A DNA stretch of 64,000 bases. Origin: Harmothoe impar (Eukaryota; Annelida; Polychaeta; Phyllodocida; Polynoidae). The notes below the pieces were generated by a model. That model worked only from the letters and a program-made list of their open reading frames with translations. It made no database searches and was not told where the DNA came from. Location of the stretch: NCBI GenBank assembly GCA_947462335.1, contig OX381713.1, positions 21,134,381 to 21,198,380 on the forward strand, in the 5' to 3' direction. Every line of letters begins with the position of its first letter. Within the stretch, counting starts at the first letter, position 1. Below, piece after piece: positions 60,869 through 64,000 of this stretch. The position numbers and the translations under genes were made by a program.

Positions 60869-60876
60869 TATTTATA
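60869..60876 (-). promoter_or_regulatory. TATA box of the major capsid gene
   Basis: TATAAATA in the 79-bp gap between the virion-protein stop and the capsid ATG, 54-62 bp before that ATG. This leaves room for a start about 30 bp downstream and a short leader. An out-of-frame ATG lies 16 bp before the capsid ATG. Confidence 0.6.
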
Positions 60877-60893
60877 CCTGAACGCCTAGGCGC

Positions 60894-61319
60894 TTACCGG
60901 TCGAATACATCCCCTCTACGTCTCTTGCAAGAGCCACCGCCCGTCTGAGGAGAATGCCGGCGACGTTTCGACCCTTTCTTAGACGCGACAGGCGTCTTTC
61001 CTCCCGAGAACGCCGTACTCGCCAGTCTCTTCAGAGCGCCTGCGCCTCGGTCTTTCACGCTGCTCTTTAAAGTCCGACCCGCCAGCACATCTTTAGCTAC
61101 GCCCACACCGGCGCGGAGCAGCGTTTTTCCCACCGACTTCAATAGCGGGGTAGCCGAGCGCATCAGACCTAACAGAGCGCCGCCTAAACCGTGCCCGCTC
61201 TGGAAAGAGCGCCCGCTGTACACGTTGACGCCGTTGCCCAGCTGCGCGTTGTAGTAATCGCTGTACCCTCTGCCGACGGTGCGCCTGGGTGGAAAGTACG
61301 GAACGCGTTGACGCATCAT
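60894..61319 (-). CDS. Basic virion protein, adenovirus pX/pVI-like
   Basis: 141 residues, strongly basic. Residues 1-40 are Arg/Tyr/Gly-rich. Residues about 43-77 form a Gly/Leu-rich amphipathic segment (GLGGALLGLMRSATPLL, then KSVGKTLLRAGVGVAKDVLAG), a hallmark of the adenovirus-type pX/pVI-like proteins encoded next to capsid genes in Polintons and adintoviruses. The C-terminus is a DNA-binding-like tail with KKGSKRRRH and CKRRRG. Probable role: condensing the genome or disrupting membranes at entry, and a substrate of the protease; LGGALLG and LAGRTL are Gly-rich places where such cleavage could occur, which is inference. It starts 11 bp after the penton-like gene stop. Confidence 0.7.
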   Translation of the reverse strand: MMRQRVPYFPPRRTVGRGYSDYYNAQLGNGVNVYSGRSFQSGHGLGGALLGLMRSATPLLKSVGKTLLRAGVGVAKDVLAGRTLKSSVKDRGAGALKRLASTAFSGGKTPVASKKGSKRRRHSPQTGGGSCKRRRGDVFDR

Positions 61320-61330
61320 TTTTCTCTCTT

Positions 61331-62449
61331 TCAGCGCTCAATAGGTCTCAGATGAAGTGTCACGGTCACCTCGCCTCTACCGAATGGGATGGAATGACCG
61401 GATCGGTCTCTTAAATAGATGCCGACCTCGGTAAACCTCTTGGATTTCAAGGGGAAATAATCCAAATGGGGAAAACTGATAGCTTGCACGCCACCTCGAC
61501 GCTTTCCGCCTCTGTCCACCGCCACGCAGCGCAACAGCGGCACTTGCATGTCGCCCACACGTCTCTCCTGGATCATGTCGGTGTATATGTACACAGAGTG
61601 CACGTCCCCGTAAACATCCATCGAGTAGGCGCCGGTAGTCGGCGACGCGAAACACGTCTTCTCTCCGAAGCCTAGAACGCATGCGAGATGCTGACTCAGC
61701 AGGACAGCACAGTGTCTCGGCGGTTTGATGGTGACGCGTTTCGTCTTGGCGTCGTACGATAAGATCCGCATCGGTTTGAGCAAGAAGCTGTCGCCCTCTA
61801 GTCTGTCATCTCGCAATGTCTCACTCAAGCGCTCGATTAGGGTGTGGTTGCTTCCGGTGAAAATAGGAGGTATCTCGAATATGTTTGGCATGAAACTGCG
61901 CACTCCCATGTCCTTCTCCATCTTTTCGATCATCTGTCTTGCTTGATGGCTGATCGTCTTCTTCTTCACCGCCGGGGACAAGAACTGCTTGTATACGGCA
62001 TTCGTCTGTCTCAAGTCGACCTCTCTCTTGAACCTTTTTGTTTCCGGTTTCAATTGCTGCTCTTCCGACGTGTCTGATATCTCTTCCACCGTTACATAGC
62101 TCGCTTCCTTCCAGCTCAGCGGGAATTTTGAGCTGAACGTTAGCTTGCTCAGACCGTTCGCGTTTTTCATTCTCTTCCAGTCTACCTGTGGTTTTTTTCC
62201 TTCGGAGAATTTAGTTTCTTTTAAAACCTGGATCGCCTCCTCTAGCGAACCTTTGGTGCGCAGAGGAACAACGATGATCAAGTCGTCGTCGTGCACGTTA
62301 GTCCATTCTGTAGGGAGGATGATCTCAGTCAGAGCCGCTTCGTACGCTTCGGGCAGAAGGAGCGGCGAGTCGAAGTGAGTTCGGAAAGACGTCAAGCTGT
62401 TGTCAGGATAATACTCCATAGAGCTGTTGCTAGGTAGAGTGATGTTCAT
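61331..62449 (-). CDS. Probable penton/minor capsid protein
   Basis: 372 residues. The N-terminal region (LPSNSSMEYYPDNSLTSFRT at 5-24, then ALTEIILPTEW at about 39-49) is typical of a family found beside F54H12.2-like capsid genes in many invertebrate genomes, where it is the likely single jelly-roll penton or minor capsid protein. The middle (about 130-185) is charged and probably a linker; the C-terminal half is beta-rich. There is no membrane segment. The frame is intact. It is preceded by an 18-A tract directly before the ATG and follows the integrase stop by 18 bp. Confidence 0.7.
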   Translation of the reverse strand: MNITLPSNSSMEYYPDNSLTSFRTHFDSPLLLPEAYEAALTEIILPTEWTNVHDDDLIIVVPLRTKGSLEEAIQVLKETKFSEGKKPQVDWKRMKNANGLSKLTFSSKFPLSWKEASYVTVEEISDTSEEQQLKPETKRFKREVDLRQTNAVYKQFLSPAVKKKTISHQARQMIEKMEKDMGVRSFMPNIFEIPPIFTGSNHTLIERLSETLRDDRLEGDSFLLKPMRILSYDAKTKRVTIKPPRHCAVLLSQHLACVLGFGEKTCFASPTTGAYSMDVYGDVHSVYIYTDMIQERRVGDMQVPLLRCVAVDRGGKRRGGVQAISFPHLDYFPLKSKRFTEVGIYLRDRSGHSIPFGRGEVTVTLHLRPIER

Positions 62450-62467
62450 TTTTTTTTTTTTTTTTTT
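62450..62467 (-). promoter_or_regulatory. 18-A tract between integrase stop and penton-like start
   Basis: The whole gap between the two genes is A on the coding strand, so the start reads A18 followed by ATG. It may be a slippery or translation-enhancing leader, as in poly(A)-leader mRNAs of some large DNA viruses, or just a microsatellite. Confidence 0.6.
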
Positions 62468-63604
62468 CTACGTTATTTTTTTGACGGGGATCCACTCGTT
62501 GAACTTGTCGTCGTAACCTAACCAACGTACGAAAGCTAACTCTTTACCGTCGACGGTCTTGCGGCGCAACACCTCGTCTATCAGGTAGTTGTTGTCGTAA
62601 CGACTCTTGTACACCTTCTGAACCTCTTCCGGGTAGAAGACGCCTTTTATCTCCTCGCCCTTGTCGTCTTTCAGCTCGAACCCTCTGCTTCCCAACGTCT
62701 TAGCAACGTCGACCACTTCCTCGCGCCAGTTTCCCTCGTACCCTTTGTCGAAGGCGCCTTTAGTTCTCAACATCCTCACTCTGTCACCCGGAGCGATGAC
62801 GTCGACGGCGGACGTCTTTGTTTTTTTCTTCTTTTTCCATATTTCGTCGATTTGTTTGTTAGTTGGGAGATCTTGTCGGTAGAAAACTGTTTCGCTGTTT
62901 TCCGAGCTGACTTGAGCCGGCGCCATTTTCAACGTCTTGTGGTGAGTGCGATTGTAAGAAGACACTACATGGTGCAGTACGTCTACGTAGCGATACGTGC
63001 GCTTGTGTGTGAAATAACGCCACAGCTTCTCCTTCAGACTGCGGTTCAAGCGCTCCACTAGACTAGCTTTGATGTCGTCGTTCTCGCCAGTGAAGAACTC
63101 TATGCCCTCGCTCTTCAAGTGATCTTGAAAGATCTTGTTCAAAAACTCTTTCCCCTTGTCTGTCTGAACAGTGCGCGGTCGTCTCTCGCCAGTGCCTGTC
63201 ATCTCTCGGAAGGCCTCGGTGACATCAGCGCCGCTCTTGGATTTAATGGGAACGGCCCACGCGTACCTAGAGAAAACGTCGATCGCCGTCACCACGTACC
63301 GGAAGCGGTCGTTGTGAGACGCCAAAGCTTGCATGTCCATCAGATCTATCTGCCACTGCTGATCGATTGCGCCGGTTATAGTCTTGTTCCTTGCGAATTT
63401 TCTCCGAATGGGTTTATGTTTAGTGTAGGCGTCCAGCGACACTAAAGCATCTCGGATGACGGCCGGGTTCAGGTGGCGAAAATGATGTTTCTGGAGTTTA
63501 GTCACGCTAGTGAAACTGGAGGGCGCTTTGACGTCGGTATATCTAGCTACTACGCGCTTCTTTTCTTTTTCCTTCTTGGTCAGTCTCTTCACTGGTTTGC
63601 CCAT
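62468..63604 (-). CDS. Retrovirus-type integrase with chromodomain (Polinton INT)
   Basis: 378 residues. The rve catalytic core shows Asp87 (WQIDLMD), Asp149 (VQTDKGKEF) and Glu184 (SLVERLNRSLK), the D,D-35-E type triad with nearly standard spacing. The N-terminus is lysine-rich, and an SH3-like DNA-binding region follows at about 265-330 (PGDRVRMLR). Residues about 338-377 are a chromodomain (YLIDEVLRRK, then FVRWLGYDDKFNEWIPV), with the usual Trp and aromatic residues. It inserts the linear element with 6-bp target duplications, and the chromodomain may steer it to histone marks. The frame is intact, so the enzyme could act on element 1, which has the same ends. Confidence 0.95.
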   Translation of the reverse strand: MGKPVKRLTKKEKEKKRVVARYTDVKAPSSFTSVTKLQKHHFRHLNPAVIRDALVSLDAYTKHKPIRRKFARNKTITGAIDQQWQIDLMDMQALASHNDRFRYVVTAIDVFSRYAWAVPIKSKSGADVTEAFREMTGTGERRPRTVQTDKGKEFLNKIFQDHLKSEGIEFFTGENDDIKASLVERLNRSLKEKLWRYFTHKRTYRYVDVLHHVVSSYNRTHHKTLKMAPAQVSSENSETVFYRQDLPTNKQIDEIWKKKKKTKTSAVDVIAPGDRVRMLRTKGAFDKGYEGNWREEVVDVAKTLGSRGFELKDDKGEEIKGVFYPEEVQKVYKSRYDNNYLIDEVLRRKTVDGKELAFVRWLGYDDKFNEWIPVKKIT

Positions 63605-64000
63605 GGTGGGCCTGTTGAGGGCGTGAACGACGAGCTCGCCGCTAGGCGGTTGCGCCCTCTCCTTTTCTTACTCGCCACGCTCCTATAGGAAGTCGGAGTT
63701 TGGAAAAGTTCACTGTCGTCCTCCTCGTCGTCAGAGGATTGATCGTCCACCTGGAGAGAAGAGTCTGCTGCTGCTACTGCTGCTGCTGCTGCTGCTGCTT
63801 CTCTTTCTTCCGAGTCGAAGCTCGGTCGTTTCCGACCTCTGTCAGCAAGCCGTGTGTCCAAACTTCGGCCAGGTCCGCTCGCTTTATACAGATGGTTTCC
63901 GATCAAGGAGTCTGTGGGAACTGCTTCGCGCAGCGCTTTCGTGAACGGCGAGTAGCCTGCCGGTCTGGGCACCGTCTTCCTGAACCTGGCAGCGTCGTTC
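63589..64000 (-). CDS. Acidic Ala-run protein, N-terminus outside window
   Basis: The frame is open from the window edge and overlaps the integrase start by 16 bp. The visible 136 residues hold a basic start (ARFRKTVPRPAGYSPF), an Ala run (AAAAAAAVAAA) encoded by a GCA/GCT repeat, a strongly acidic stretch (DDQSSDDEEDDSE) and a basic, nuclear-signal-like KKRRGRNR near the C-terminus (PPWANQ end). Function unknown. It may be a virion core or regulatory protein, or the C-terminal part of a larger gene. Confidence 0.6.
   Translation of the reverse strand, partial: NDAARFRKTVPRPAGYSPFTKALREAVPTDSLIGNHLYKASGPGRSLDTRLADRGRKRPSFDSEEREAAAAAAAVAAADSSLQVDDQSSDDEEDDSELFQTPTSYRSVASKKRRGRNRLAASSSFTPSTGPPWANQ

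Larger units (their letters stand above)
58329..64000 (-). mobile_element. Polinton/adintovirus-like element 2, left part
   Basis: It starts with the same AGTAGTATAGTATGTATCGG terminus as element 1 and runs off the right edge of the window. The expected 6-bp target duplication would be GATATG (58323-58328); the other copy is outside. Seven minus-strand genes are packed with gaps of 0-80 bp and GC-rich codons, giving integrase, capsid, virion and protease functions. DNA polymerase B and the packaging ATPase are not seen and are expected to the right. All frames visible here are intact, so the element may be recently active. Confidence 0.9.

Overview
The window looks like animal nuclear DNA, most likely from a marine invertebrate (mollusc, brachiopod, amphioxus or similar; I cannot decide which). 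It has long gene-poor AT-rich stretches, microsatellites, many small inverted-repeat transposons and canonical splice-site motifs. No host gene could be recognised. The only well supported protein genes lie in two virus-like Polinton/Maverick-class elements.

Layout. 1-12.1 kb: non-coding host DNA with a cluster of RFX X-box motifs (6.1-6.9 kb), a 20-bp minisatellite (8.4-8.6 kb), a GC-rich candidate exon (9.3-9.5 kb) and a foldback element (10.3 kb). 12.16-12.86 kb: a 706-bp TRIM retrotransposon with identical 242-bp LTRs that each contain a tRNA-like Pol III promoter, with a 4-bp target duplication. 13.4-13.9 kb: a TA-flanked MITE. 14,507-24,248: a complete 9.74-kb Polinton-type insertion (element 1) with terminal inverted repeats of about 500 bp and a perfect 6-bp target duplication. 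It lacks recognisable Polinton core genes and carries an alanine-rich repeat protein, a 117-residue helical protein behind an SRE/CRE-type promoter, a run of hairpins and a 390-bp satellite. 24.3-58.3 kb: host DNA dominated by an old collinear tandem duplication (about 30.8-44.5 kb against 44.6-54.8 kb), interrupted by later insertions such as a 1.54-kb TA-flanked element housing a 27-bp minisatellite. 58,329 to the window end: the left end of a second Polinton/adintovirus-like element (element 2). Its minus-strand genes, read from right to left, are a partial acidic protein, a DDE integrase with a chromodomain, a probable penton/minor capsid protein, an adenovirus pX/pVI-like basic virion protein, a major capsid protein (F54H12.2-like family), an adenain-like cysteine protease and a small overlapping Cys-rich ORF.

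How the parts fit. Elements 1 and 2 start with the same roughly 110 bp and share an internal forkhead/E-box module. The simplest reading is that element 1 is a non-autonomous relative mobilised by the integrase and protein-primed polymerase of element-2-type partners. The polymerase and packaging ATPase are not in the window and should lie to the right. The terminal repeats of both elements are built from tandem consensus sites for animal transcription factors (CCAAT, E-box, octamer, KLF, forkhead; RFX and nuclear-receptor sites in element 2), arranged in a way that recalls adenovirus ITR origins.
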